Positions 17,207-24,986 are shown, numbered from the stretch's first letter. The stretch is DNA of 64,000 nucleotides from JALYZC01 sp963725645 (GCA_963725645.1 CAVRZD010000006.1:1922001-1986000); one strand, 5' to 3'. A program made the numbers and translations. Notes: generated by a model not told the origin, from the letters alone.

Positions 17207-18880
17207 CTACCGCGCCGGAACCTGCTCCGTGTAGCGTGAGATGCGCCACGCCGACTGGACCGGATCGAGGAAGTGCGGCGGCGAGCGGAAGCGCATGCGG
17301 TCGTCGTAGTTGTAGTTCTTGGTGTAGCCGTTGACGACGGAGCCGCCGCTCCCGCGGCCGACGGGACCGCGGAACTTCTGGCCGATGACCCCGTTGACCG
17401 TGAGCGTCCCGAGCGGCGGTCCGCAGTAGTAGTTGTCGACCGTGAAGGAATGCTGCAGCGACAGGATGGCGGCGTCGATCTGCACGTTGGTCATGACCCC
17501 CGCCTGGTTGGTGCAGTTCGTGTAGTCGTTGGGGTCGTTGTGGGTCTCCGGGTGGTAGACGCGCACGAAGTTGTTGGCGATCAGCCCGAGCATCGTGTCC
17601 CCGCTCTTGGTCAGGTTGCCGTTGACGATGATGTCCTTCTCGGAGCCGATCGTGAGGTCGGACGCGTAGGAGCCCTTGACGTAGACGTCGGCGCAGCCCT
17701 GCGGCGCGTTGTAGGGGTCGAGCGGGTTGTAGCCCTGCCCGCAGGACCCGTTGGCCACCCAGATCACGCCGTTCCCCGGCAGCGCCATCGAGACGTTGTT
17801 GAGGCCCATCGTCGCGTTTGTCACGGTCATGTTGCTGCCGTTGAGGACGATCGTCGTGCGGCCGGTGAAGCGGTACGCGGCCGCGGCGATCGTGCTCAGC
17901 GAGTTGTCCGTCGGCGGGAGCGTCAGCAGCGGCGCGTTCGGAGTCCAGGTGCCGACGAAGGTCGGGTTGTTGCCCGAGCAGCCGCTGCTGCCACGCCAGC
18001 CGGGCCCCGAGACCTCGACCCGGTCCTGCGCGTTGCGCCCGAAGTCCGGCGAGCCGCACACGAGGATCTCGTCGTTGGTGTGGAACGGCCCGTTGATCTT
18101 GTCGCCCGGGGCGAACTGGATCTCCGTGCAGTTGTCGGAGAAGCTCTGCCAGCTCGCCGGGCTGCCCTGGAAGATCTGGCCGCTGTAGGAGAGGTTCCCG
18201 CGGCCCTGGCGCCAGTAGACCGGACAGTTCTGCGAGCCCCAGGTGACGTAGTCGGGGCCGCTCCACGACGGCGACCCGCCGCTGCGCGTGGCGTGCCCGT
18301 TCGTGTCGAGCGTGTACCACGTCGGGTCGGCCGTCTCGTAGTCGGTGAAGTAGAGGTAGTCGAGGAAGTTCTTGCGCTTGAAGGTGGCGACGATCGAGCG
18401 CTTGGCGTTGCGCGAATGGCCGGTCGCCCGGATGCGGAAGGTGCCCGTGCTCGCGTCGATCATCGTGTTCTGCGCGTTGCCCGGGTTGCAGGAGGTGCTG
18501 CCGTTCGCGGGAAGGAGCTCGAGCGTGTACCAGGCGCTCGAGCCGGCGACCTGGCGCGAGTTCGTGCGAGGGTCGGCGCCGACCCCGTTCCACGCCTGGT
18601 TCACGGCGGTGGGCGTCGGCACGCTCGTGCACTTCGACCAGAACGCGTTGTCCTGGCTGAGGTGGAAGAAGTAGTCGGCGATGCCCGCCTCGGCCGCGGC
18701 GTATGCCTGCTTGGTGTCCTGGTCCTTGCGCGAGATCGGCAGGTCGTTCTGCGCGACCGCGAGCGCGGAGATCGTGAACAGGCTGATGACGAGCAGGGCG
18801 CCCATCATCGCGGCCATCGTGAAGCCGCCCTCGCCGCGGAGGCGGGCGATCAGCGGTCGGATGCGGGCGCTCAGATGCAT
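17207..18880 (-). CDS. Large PilX-like minor pilin or pilus-associated protein
   Basis: A 557-residue secreted protein with a type IV prepilin-like N-terminus: basic leader (RLRGEGG), cleavage at GG-F, then FTMAAMMGALLVISLFTISALAVAQND. The usual Glu at position 5 is missing, as is common in PilX/GspK-like minor components. The rest is a large Cys-containing, Asn/Gly-rich domain (NGVIWVANGSCGQGYNPLDP, VYVKGSYASDLTIGSEKDIIVNGNL) resembling right-handed beta-helix repeats. It is third in a three-gene operon and overlaps the previous gene by 10 bases. Its size suggests a pilus-tip protein; that is inference. Confidence 0.8.
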   Translation of the reverse strand: MHLSARIRPLIARLRGEGGFTMAAMMGALLVISLFTISALAVAQNDLPISRKDQDTKQAYAAAEAGIADYFFHLSQDNAFWSKCTSVPTPTAVNQAWNGVGADPRTNSRQVAGSSAWYTLELLPANGSTSCNPGNAQNTMIDASTGTFRIRATGHSRNAKRSIVATFKRKNFLDYLYFTDYETADPTWYTLDTNGHATRSGGSPSWSGPDYVTWGSQNCPVYWRQGRGNLSYSGQIFQGSPASWQSFSDNCTEIQFAPGDKINGPFHTNDEILVCGSPDFGRNAQDRVEVSGPGWRGSSGCSGNNPTFVGTWTPNAPLLTLPPTDNSLSTIAAAAYRFTGRTTIVLNGSNMTVTNATMGLNNVSMALPGNGVIWVANGSCGQGYNPLDPYNAPQGCADVYVKGSYASDLTIGSEKDIIVNGNLTKSGDTMLGLIANNFVRVYHPETHNDPNDYTNCTNQAGVMTNVQIDAAILSLQHSFTVDNYYCGPPLGTLTVNGVIGQKFRGPVGRGSGGSVVNGYTKNYNYDDRMRFRSPPHFLDPVQSAWRISRYTEQVPAR

Positions 18881-19581
18881 TGCGGGGAGTGGTCGGGGTC
18901 GCTGGCGTCCGACGTGCGCACGTAGACGTCGTTCTGGAAGGTGCTCAGGGAGATGTTGCCCGTGCCGGCGGTGCCCGGTCCGCGCAGCGGGTTCGCGATG
19001 AAGGAGATCGAGACCTTCACGACGCTCGGCTTGTCGGCGTCGGCCAGCGTGTACGACGGAGCGGTGGTGTTGAGCCACTTGTTCGGCGTCACCGGGTTCT
19101 GCGTGAACGCGTAGTAGCGGAAGAACGGCGTGTTGGGTACGAGCGTGAGCCGGTCGGCGAGCACCCAGTTCTGGCGGGCGAGGGTGAACGTCGGCGCTGT
19201 CGGGATCGTGCCGCCGACGTTGTAGTCGGTCTCGAAGACGGTCCCGTTCGAGTAGGTGATCGTGCGCCGCTGCAGCTTCGGCGTGTCGCCGCCGAGGTCG
19301 GTGAAGAACGTGATGGAGTTGCCGTCGGAGGACGGGGTCGCGGGAATCGCCGGGTAGCCGGGGCCGAGGCAGATCTGCGAGCGCAGCTGCTGGGTGATCA
19401 GCTCCATCGCCGCGCGGCCGCGCTGCGCCGAGTCCACGCGGTCCTGGATCTTGCCGTTCGCCGTGACCGAGTAGTCGAGCGCCCCGAAGATCGCCGCGAG
19501 CAGGATCGAGCCGACCGCGAGGGTCACGAGCATCTCCATCAGCGAGAAGCCGCGTTCGTCGGTGTGGAGGCGGCGGATCAT
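18871..19581 (-). CDS. PilW-like minor pilin
   Basis: A 236-residue prepilin. The leader MIRRLHTDERG is followed by the canonical FSLMEMLVTLAVGSILLAAIFGALDY helix, with Glu at mature position 5. The globular part has features of PilW/GspJ-like pseudopilins (DRVDSAQRGRAAMELITQQLRSQIC) and ends DASDPDHSPQC. Its ATG overlaps the previous gene's stop as ATGA. As middle gene of the minor-pilin operon it probably forms part of the priming complex with its neighbours. Confidence 0.85.
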   Translation of the reverse strand: MIRRLHTDERGFSLMEMLVTLAVGSILLAAIFGALDYSVTANGKIQDRVDSAQRGRAAMELITQQLRSQICLGPGYPAIPATPSSDGNSITFFTDLGGDTPKLQRRTITYSNGTVFETDYNVGGTIPTAPTFTLARQNWVLADRLTLVPNTPFFRYYAFTQNPVTPNKWLNTTAPSYTLADADKPSVVKVSISFIANPLRGPGTAGTGNISLSTFQNDVYVRTSDASDPDHSPQCI

Positions 19582-21017
19582 GGGCAGAGGGTGGGGCTGG
19601 CGACGCCCACGATCAGGGGGAACTGGATCAGGTTGGTGCCGGGGTAGCTCTTGACCTTGACCTTGCTGACGGTGACGCTGAGCGGGACGGGCGGCTTGTC
19701 CACGCACACGTCGTAGGTCCCATACGGGAGGCCCGGCTCGTCGAGCTGGCCGATGACGTTGGTGTTGCCCAGGGTGATCGTGCCGGCGCAGCCGTTCATC
19801 TCGGGCTGGGACGGAGTGACGCGGACGCGCGCGCCGACGATCGGCGTCGCCAGCGGGAGGCTCGAGATCGCCAGGATGTTCAGCGACGGCTGCTTGAGCT
19901 GGATCGGCCCGGCGACCTGCCCGGCGTTCACCTGCACGGTCTGCATCGGGTCGGTGCCGTTCTGGTCCGGGCGCATGGCGTAGCAGTTGCCGGCGTAGAT
20001 CGAGTACGGGCTGGAGAAGGGGTAGATGTTGTCCTGCTGGTAGGAGGCGCCGGCCGCGGGATTCTGGTTGTTGGACATCGACTGGGCCTCGTTGAACTTC
20101 CGCCAGCCGGGGGCCCCGAGGCTCGGGTGGCCGATCGACCAGCCCCACTTGTTGCGCGACCCGACCTGGGTGCCGAACTGCGGCGGTACCAGCGAGTTGA
20201 TGAACGGCGTCGTGACGAAGCTCACGCCGCCGGAGCCGGCGCTGGGGTCGCCGATGGTTCCCTTCGCGCAATCGAGCAGGGCGATGTTGGTCGTCGCGGC
20301 CCCCACCACGCTGATCGCCTTGCTCACCGGCGAGGCACCGAACGGGTCGATGCCCGTGTCCCCGACCGTGACGGTGTAGTTCCCGACCGGGATGTAGCCG
20401 AAGAACACGCTTCCGGTCGAGTCGGTGACGTCGCTGTAACTGCCCGCGCCGGTGAGGCTGATCGTGAGCCCCGGCTTGGCGGTCGTCTCGCAGGTGACCT
20501 GCACGCAGAGGCTGCCCTGGTTGGTGCCGAACGACCCGTTGGGCGGCGCCACGTAGCTCTTCTGCACCACCGGCTTGACGCTGCGCATCACCGGCCAGGT
20601 CACGGTCGAGGTGATCTCGATGTAGTTGGCCTGGGCGTTGGAGCCCGCCGGGCCGCAGCTCGTGCTGCCCGTCGAGTCGACCACCCAGTCGGCGCGCGAC
20701 GCGATCGTGTAGGTCACGCCGCCGACGACCTGGGTCCGGGTGTCGCGGTAGTTGGAGAGGTCGGTCGACTTGAACGCCCGCATGCGCTCCTGGTCCTGCT
20801 GGGCCACGCCGGCGGCGATCGCACGGTTCTTGATCGACGACGAGGAGGCCGACGCGCCGTCGAAGGCCGAGAACGTGCCGAGGATGACGACGACGAGGAT
20901 CGCCGCGGTCACCACCAGCTCGATCAGCAGCGAGCCCGACTCGTCAGCGCGCAGGCGGACGATGCCTCCGCGCAGCGGAGGGCGATCGGTACGGCCTGAT
21001 GCGTTGCGCGGGCGCAT
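19578..21017 (-). CDS. PilV-like minor pilin with large C-terminal domain
   Basis: About 479 residues. A long basic leader ends ADESG, then SLLIELVVTAAILVVVILGTFSAFDG forms the pilin helix with Glu5. The position-1 residue is Ser instead of Phe. The C-terminal 300 residues contain carboxypeptidase-regulatory/Ig-like segments (TGSVFFGYIPVGNYTVTVGDTGI; LDEPGLPYGTYDVCVDKPP) that may act as adhesive or spacer domains. I chose the ATG at 21017 because the promoter boxes overlap the next upstream ATG. First gene of the operon. Confidence 0.82.
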   Translation of the reverse strand: MRPRNASGRTDRPPLRGGIVRLRADESGSLLIELVVTAAILVVVILGTFSAFDGASASSSSIKNRAIAAGVAQQDQERMRAFKSTDLSNYRDTRTQVVGGVTYTIASRADWVVDSTGSTSCGPAGSNAQANYIEITSTVTWPVMRSVKPVVQKSYVAPPNGSFGTNQGSLCVQVTCETTAKPGLTISLTGAGSYSDVTDSTGSVFFGYIPVGNYTVTVGDTGIDPFGASPVSKAISVVGAATTNIALLDCAKGTIGDPSAGSGGVSFVTTPFINSLVPPQFGTQVGSRNKWGWSIGHPSLGAPGWRKFNEAQSMSNNQNPAAGASYQQDNIYPFSSPYSIYAGNCYAMRPDQNGTDPMQTVQVNAGQVAGPIQLKQPSLNILAISSLPLATPIVGARVRVTPSQPEMNGCAGTITLGNTNVIGQLDEPGLPYGTYDVCVDKPPVPLSVTVSKVKVKSYPGTNLIQFPLIVGVASPTLCP

Positions 21018-21025
21018 CGATCCAG

Positions 21026-21053
21026 GCATCGGCAGGCACGAGGCGTCGCTTGA
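21026..21053 (-). promoter_or_regulatory. Sigma-28-like promoter of the minor-pilin operon
   Basis: TCAAG, 17 bases, then CGATGC (within GCCGATGCC) on the minus strand. The -10 box ends nine bases before the chosen ATG, so the transcript would be leaderless or nearly so. Spacing is identical to the other pilin promoters of this window. Confidence 0.6.
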
Positions 21054-21147
21054 CCTCCGGAGGCCCGTTCCAACGGGTGGATGAACGGCCGCGCACCCAG
21101 CCCAACCGTGCGGCCGGGCCCCGGCGTGACGCGGCATGACGCGGTGG

Positions 21148-21567
21148 CTACCAGCTTCCGCTGGCCGGGCAGGAGCCCTTGCCGACGACGGTGCACGTCC
21201 GGGTGTAGATGCCCGAGGCGTTGCGCGCGATCGTGAAGACGTTGCCCGACTTCGACGTCGCCTGCACCGTGTACGTGCTGGCGGTCGACGCGGGGATGGT
21301 GACGCTGGCCTGCACGGGCGAGCCCTGAGCGGAGAGCGTCGCCGTCGAGCACCCGGTGTAGTCCTGCGTGGTCGAGAAGCAGGACTCGATCGCGGAGACC
21401 GCGTTGCGGACGTCCGATTTGGCCGAGGCGTCCTGACCCTTGCTCTGCTGACCCAGGAACGTCGGCAGCGCGATCGCCGCGAGGATCCCGATGATCAGGA
21501 TCACGACGAGCAGCTCGATCAGGGTGAAACCTTCCTGCTCTGTGATACGTCGGGGCGACGGCTTCAT
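21148..21567 (-). CDS. Major type IV pilin paralogue 1
   Basis: A 139-residue prepilin with leader ending EQEG and mature start FTLIELLVVILIIGILAAIALPTF. The C-terminal part carries four cysteines (SCFSTTQDYTGC and RTCTVVGKGSC), probably two disulphides. It is nearly identical to the two downstream-numbered paralogues except for the leader and a few positions around residues 60-85. Unlike those two, its leader region is short and has no cyclic di-GMP riboswitch. A GGAGGA Shine-Dalgarno precedes the ATG. Confidence 0.92.
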   Translation of the reverse strand: MKPSPRRITEQEGFTLIELLVVILIIGILAAIALPTFLGQQSKGQDASAKSDVRNAVSAIESCFSTTQDYTGCSTATLSAQGSPVQASVTIPASTASTYTVQATSKSGNVFTIARNASGIYTRTCTVVGKGSCPASGSW

Positions 21568-21614
21568 GCGTTGTTCCTCCTGGCGAGGGTTGCGGTAACG
21601 ACCCGGTGTCACCG

Positions 21615-21642
21615 ATATCGCCGCTTTGTACGGAGACCTTGA
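21615..21642 (-). promoter_or_regulatory. Sigma-28-like promoter of pilin 1
   Basis: TCAAG, 17 bases, CGATAT (within GGCGATAT) on the minus strand, about 48 bases before the pilin ATG. The spacer ends AAAGCGG, identical to the spacer end in the pilin 2 promoter. Confidence 0.65.
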
Positions 21643-21664
21643 GCCGTGTACTCGCAGTGCCGGC

Positions 21665-21699
21665 GTGCGAGGGGCGGGCCAGCGGCCCGCCCCTCGCAC
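21665..21699 (-). terminator. Strong hairpin terminator after pilin 2
   Basis: A perfect 16-base-pair GC-rich stem with a three-base loop starts 20 bases downstream of the pilin 2 stop. There is no clear U-run, as is common for hairpin terminators in high-GC actinobacteria. It separates pilin 2 from the promoter of pilin 1. Confidence 0.7.
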
Positions 21700-21718
21700 T
21701 ACCGGATGCTGCGGTCGA

Positions 21719-22141
21719 CTACCAGCTGCCGCTGGCCGGGCACGAGCCCTTGCCGACGACGGTGCACGTCCGCGCGTAGACGCCGGACGCGTTGCGAGCG
21801 ATCGTGAACACGTTGCCCGACTTCGACGTCGCCTGCACCGTGAAGGTGTTGGCGGTCGACGCCGGGATGGTCACGTTGGCCTGGACGGGCGAGCCCTGGC
21901 TGGCCAGGGTCGCCGTGTCGCACTGCGTGTAGTCCTGCGTGTCGGAGTTGCACGACTCGATGGCCGAGACGGCGTTGCGGACATCGGACTTCGCCGACGC
22001 GTCCTGACCCTTGCTCTGCTGGCCCAGGAACGTGGGCAGCGCGATCGCGGCGAGGATGCCGATGATCAGGATGACGACGAGGAGCTCGATCAGGGTGAAA
22101 CCCCGCTCGCTCTCCATGCGATGACGCAGCTTGTGCAGCAT
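21719..22141 (-). CDS. Major type IV pilin paralogue 2, riboswitch-controlled
   Basis: A 140-residue prepilin with leader MLHKLRHRMESERG and mature start FTLIELLVVILIIGILAAIALPTFLGQQ. It shares the GQDASAKSDVRNAVSAIESC segment and the C-terminal TCTVVGKGSCPASGSW with its paralogues. An AAGGAGGG Shine-Dalgarno precedes the ATG. The gene has its own promoter and a cyclic di-GMP-I riboswitch in a leader of roughly 175 bases, and its own terminator, so it is a single-gene unit. Confidence 0.93.
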   Translation of the reverse strand: MLHKLRHRMESERGFTLIELLVVILIIGILAAIALPTFLGQQSKGQDASAKSDVRNAVSAIESCNSDTQDYTQCDTATLASQGSPVQANVTIPASTANTFTVQATSKSGNVFTIARNASGVYARTCTVVGKGSCPASGSW

Positions 22142-22230
22142 GCGTTCCCTCCTTGGATCGAACTGGCCTGAAATGCCAGACCCGCGGTGATCCAGTGCCT
22201 TCCGGGGAACTCGCGTACCGCACTCGTTCT

Positions 22231-22313
22231 TCGGTGGCAGCCCGGCTACCTCGGGAGAGAGGCCCGTGGCTTTGCGTCCCGCCCTCGCGGACGGTTTGCC
22301 CTCTTCACCTCGG
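22231..22313 (-). ncRNA. Cyclic di-GMP-I (GEMM-I) riboswitch, pilin 2 leader
   Basis: The minus strand contains the GEMM-I core in order: AGGGCAAACC, a P2 helix closed by a GCGA (GNRA) tetraloop, GGGACGCAAAGCCACGGGCC, a variable loop, then GGTAGCCGGGCTGCC. The closing P1 stem pairs GGTG with CACC; in the pilin 3 copy the same stem is AGTG with CACT, a compensatory change. It lies between the promoter and the pilin start. No U-rich terminator is visible, so control may act on translation; the on/off direction cannot be read from sequence. Confidence 0.9.
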
Positions 22314-22328
22314 TCCTGGCAGAAGCGG

Positions 22329-22356
22329 GTATCGCCGCTTTGAGGTAGGCCCTTGA
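22329..22356 (-). promoter_or_regulatory. Sigma-28-like promoter of pilin 2
   Basis: TCAAG, 17 bases, CGATAC (within GGCGATACC) on the minus strand. The predicted start of transcription falls directly before the riboswitch. Confidence 0.65.
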
Positions 22357-22418
22357 GGGAAACGGACGTCTGCTCAACGATGCGGCGACAGGTGCCGAAT
22401 CGGGAGGTTTAACGCCGA

Positions 22419-22442
22419 GAGGCGGGCCGTGAGGCCCGCCTC
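22419..22442 (-). terminator. Hairpin terminator after pilin 3
   Basis: A perfect 10-base-pair GAGGCGGGCC-type stem with a four-base loop, 30 bases downstream of the pilin 3 stop, followed on the minus strand by a short TTAAA. It isolates pilin 3 from the pilin 2 promoter. Confidence 0.7.
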
Positions 22443-22471
22443 CCCGGCGAGGCTTTCTTACTGACCTTGAA

Positions 22472-22894
22472 CTACCAGCTGCCGGATGCCGGGCAGGAGC
22501 CCTTGCCGACAACGGTGCAGGTCCGGGTGTAGACGCCGGACGCGTTACGGGCGATCGTGAACACGTTGCCCGACTTCGACGTGGCCTGCACGGAGTACGT
22601 GTTGGCCGCCGAGGCGGGGATGGTCACGGACGCCTGGACCGGGGAGCCCTGAGCCGACAGGGTCGCCGTGTCGCACTGCGTGTAGTTCTGCGTGTCGGAG
22701 TAACACGACTCGATCGCGGAGACCGCATTGCGGACATCCGACTTCGCCGAGGCGTCCTGCCCCTTGCTCTGCTGACCCAGGAACGTGGGCAGCGCGATCG
22801 CGGCCAGAATGCCGATGATCAGGATGACGACGAGGAGCTCGATCAGGGTGAAACCCTTCTCGTCCTCGGCGCGCTGGCGGAGCTTTTGCAGCAT
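22472..22894 (-). CDS. Major type IV pilin paralogue 3, riboswitch-controlled
   Basis: A 140-residue prepilin with leader MLQKLRQRAEDEKG and mature FTLIELLVVILIIGILAAIALPTFLGQQ. Four cysteines are conserved (SCYSDTQNYTQC; TCTVVGKGSC). It differs from pilin 2 mainly by Ser/Ala substitutions near residues 75-100 of the mature protein. An AAGGAGG Shine-Dalgarno precedes the ATG. Like pilin 2 it has its own sigma-28-like promoter, cyclic di-GMP-I riboswitch and terminator. Confidence 0.93.
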   Translation of the reverse strand: MLQKLRQRAEDEKGFTLIELLVVILIIGILAAIALPTFLGQQSKGQDASAKSDVRNAVSAIESCYSDTQNYTQCDTATLSAQGSPVQASVTIPASAANTYSVQATSKSGNVFTIARNASGVYTRTCTVVGKGSCPASGSW

Positions 22895-22985
22895 GGCTGG
22901 TGAATCCTCCTTGTTGGATTCCGTGGGCCTGTCCTTGGCGCCAGGTCCAGGTGGTCCATGCCGTTGGGAGCGACGCACTGCTCTG

Positions 22986-23090
22986 CCCCAGTGGCAGCCC
23001 GGCTTCCTCGTCTGGCGGTGTGACCCGTCCGACCAAGGCCCGTGGCTTTGCGTCCCGCCCTCGCGGACGGTTTGCCTTTCACACTTGGCT
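22986..23090 (-). ncRNA. Cyclic di-GMP-I (GEMM-I) riboswitch, pilin 3 leader
   Basis: A second GEMM-I aptamer: GGCAAACC, the P2 helix with a GCGA tetraloop identical to the pilin 2 copy, GGGACGCAAAGCCACGGGCC, a longer variable P3-side loop, then GGAAGCCGGGCTGCC. P1 pairs AGTG with CACT, covarying with the pilin 2 copy. It starts about 12 bases after the -10 box and ends about 90 bases before the pilin ATG. Confidence 0.88.
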
Positions 23091-23102
23091 CTGGCACAGG
23101 TC

Positions 23103-23130
23103 GTATCGACCTGCACGACCTGGCACTTGA
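23103..23130 (-). promoter_or_regulatory. Sigma-28-like promoter of pilin 3
   Basis: TCAAG, 17 bases, CGATAC (within GTCGATACG) on the minus strand. The spacer sequence differs completely from the pilin 1 and 2 spacers while both boxes and the distance are kept, which argues that the boxes are functional and not simply duplicated. Confidence 0.65.
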
Positions 23131-23216
23131 GCCCAGTGGACGCCTCTGCACGGAATCATCAACGTTTGGATGACCCCGGTTCGGGGAGGCCCGGCCGGCG
23201 CCGTGCGAGACCGGTT

Positions 23217-24683
23217 CTAGCGCTTCAGGACGAACACGCGCGAGAGGGTCACGCGGTGCGTGGAGCCCGTCTCGGTCGCCACGCCCTGGACCGTCAGCGA
23301 GAGCTTGCGCGTCCGCGCGAGCGCGCCCTTGAGCTTGCCGCGCGCCTTGAGGGTGAACCCGACGCTCCTGCCGGCCGGGACGTTGGCGCGGAACGCCGCC
23401 AGCACGATCGGCTTCTTGGCCTTGCGCTTGAGCCGCGTCGTGCGCGCGTCCTTGGCGGACATCCACACGGTGACCGAGCAGCTCGCCGCGTGCGAGGCGC
23501 TGCAGCTGAACGACAGGCCGCGCTTGCGGACGTTCTTGAGCTTCTGGAAGGCGCTGCCGCCGAGGCTCGCGGTGAAGCTCACGCCGCCGCGCCCGCCGGT
23601 GCCGGCGCCGGGACCGGTGGCCGTGCCGGAACTGCCCGGACCGAGCGCGCCGCCACCGTCGATCGTGCCGTTGCCGCCGCCCGGGAGGCCGAGCGTGAGC
23701 GGCACGGTGGCCCACGTGACGCCGCCGCTGTTGTCCGTGGCGCCGATGCGCACGAGGATCGTGCCGGCGTTCGGGTAGGAGACCACGTACGAGGCGCCGC
23801 CCGCTCCGGCGGGCGAGGAGGCGTCGGCGGTGCCGTTGCCGTCGAGGTCCCACAGGTAGGAGACGACGCTGCCGTCGGGGTCCGAGGCGTTCGCGCTGAG
23901 CGTGACTGGTGTGCCCACGAGCGTGGAGTTGGGCGAGACCGAGGCCGAGGACAGCACCGGCGCCTGGTTGAACGCTCCCACCCCGTGGACCGGCACGACC
24001 GTCTGGCCGAGGTCGTCGGTGACCAGCAGCTTGACGGTGTAGTTGCCGTCGGCTGGATACGTGTACTGCACGCTCGGCGTCGAGCTCGCCGGCGTGTCGT
24101 AGGTCCCGTCGCCGTCGAAGTCCCAGCGGTAGGTGATCGACAGCGCCCCGCTCTCGCTCGCGGAGGCGTTGAAGTTGAACGTGCGCGACTGCCCGGTGGG
24201 CGTGGCGGTGAAGTCGGCCGTCAGCGGGAAGGCGACGGTCACGTGGGTGGCCGCCGACGCCTGCACGTGCGGGGTCCCGGCGTCGTCGGTCGCGCGCACG
24301 CGGACGTCGTAGCCGCCGCGCGTCGGGAAGACCTGGCTCGCCGTCGAGGAGGCGCTGTCGGCGCCGAACGTCCCGGTGCCCCAGTCCCAGGCGAAGAACG
24401 CCAGCTGCTGGGGAGCGGTGGCCGTCGACTCCGGCAGGGCGTCGACGCTCAGCGTTCCGCCCGGGTCGACACGGACCGGCGTTCCCGCCGGGCTGACGAC
24501 GTGGAACCCGGCCGTGACCTCGCAGCCGACGGCCGGCGTGATCACGCCCTCGGCGGGAAGCGTCGGGTCGCAGTCGGCGCTCGCCCCGGCGGGGAGCGCA
24601 GCGCCCGCGAGCGCGGCCATCGCGAGCACGGAGAGCCCCCAGCGCACTCGCCGGGCAGGAATGCGGTGGCCACCAAGCGCCAT
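23217..24683 (-). CDS. Secreted PKD-repeat protein
   Basis: A 488-residue exported protein with an N-terminal signal peptide (RWGLSVLAMAALAGAALPAGASA). It contains at least three PKD-type beta-sandwich repeats, recognisable by the WDFDGDGTYDTP and YLWDLDGNGTAD motifs and the YPADGNYTVKLLVTDD and YPNAGTILVRIGATD strands. A Gly-rich linker near residue 340 leads to a basic C-terminal domain. PKD domains usually mediate protein or carbohydrate contacts on the cell surface. A weaker sigma-28-like promoter (TTCAG-N17-CGATAC) lies just upstream, so it could belong to the pilus regulon. Confidence 0.85.
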   Translation of the reverse strand: MALGGHRIPARRVRWGLSVLAMAALAGAALPAGASADCDPTLPAEGVITPAVGCEVTAGFHVVSPAGTPVRVDPGGTLSVDALPESTATAPQQLAFFAWDWGTGTFGADSASSTASQVFPTRGGYDVRVRATDDAGTPHVQASAATHVTVAFPLTADFTATPTGQSRTFNFNASASESGALSITYRWDFDGDGTYDTPASSTPSVQYTYPADGNYTVKLLVTDDLGQTVVPVHGVGAFNQAPVLSSASVSPNSTLVGTPVTLSANASDPDGSVVSYLWDLDGNGTADASSPAGAGGASYVVSYPNAGTILVRIGATDNSGGVTWATVPLTLGLPGGGNGTIDGGGALGPGSSGTATGPGAGTGGRGGVSFTASLGGSAFQKLKNVRKRGLSFSCSASHAASCSVTVWMSAKDARTTRLKRKAKKPIVLAAFRANVPAGRSVGFTLKARGKLKGALARTRKLSLTVQGVATETGSTHRVTLSRVFVLKR

Positions 24684-24767
24684 GGAGCAGGTATCGGAGC
24701 ACCCGCGGGCCGGCTGAAATTGCGGGCGCGAGAGAGGCCTAAGCGTCCAGGGCGATCAGAGGCTGTT

Positions 24768-24986
24768 TCAGGCGGGGTCCGCGGGCTCCGTGGGCTCCTC
24801 CCCCCGCAGCGCGCTTCCCGCGGCCTGGGCGTCGTGCTCGGGGTCGAAGCGCCCCGAGCCCTCGCACCAGGGGCACGTGACCGGCTTCTCCTCGCCACCG
24901 AGCGCCGAGATCACCTTCCCGGTGCCCCGGCAGGCGGAGCACTCGAGCTGACCGTCCGGGGGTCCGCTGGCGTCGTCTGGGGCCAC
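24768..24986 (-). CDS. Small DnaJ-like zinc-ribbon protein
   Basis: A 72-residue protein with two CxxCxGxG motifs, CSACRGTGKV and CPWCEGSGRF, spaced as in the cysteine-rich domain of DnaJ. Four cysteines likely bind one zinc. The flanks are acidic and probably disordered. It is divergent from the response regulator gene. Function is unknown; it may act as a small chaperone-like or regulatory protein. Confidence 0.75.
   Translation of the reverse strand: MAPDDASGPPDGQLECSACRGTGKVISALGGEEKPVTCPWCEGSGRFDPEHDAQAAGSALRGEEPTEPADPA

Noticed and set aside
21065..21120. Possible terminator downstream of pilin 1
   Set aside because: The arms GGCCGCGCAC and GTGCGGCC do not pair fully and the loop is long, so support is weak.
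21568..21718. Possible third GEMM riboswitch before pilin 1
   Set aside because: The conserved GGGACGCAAAGCC core is absent and the leader is too short; only the promoter is conserved.
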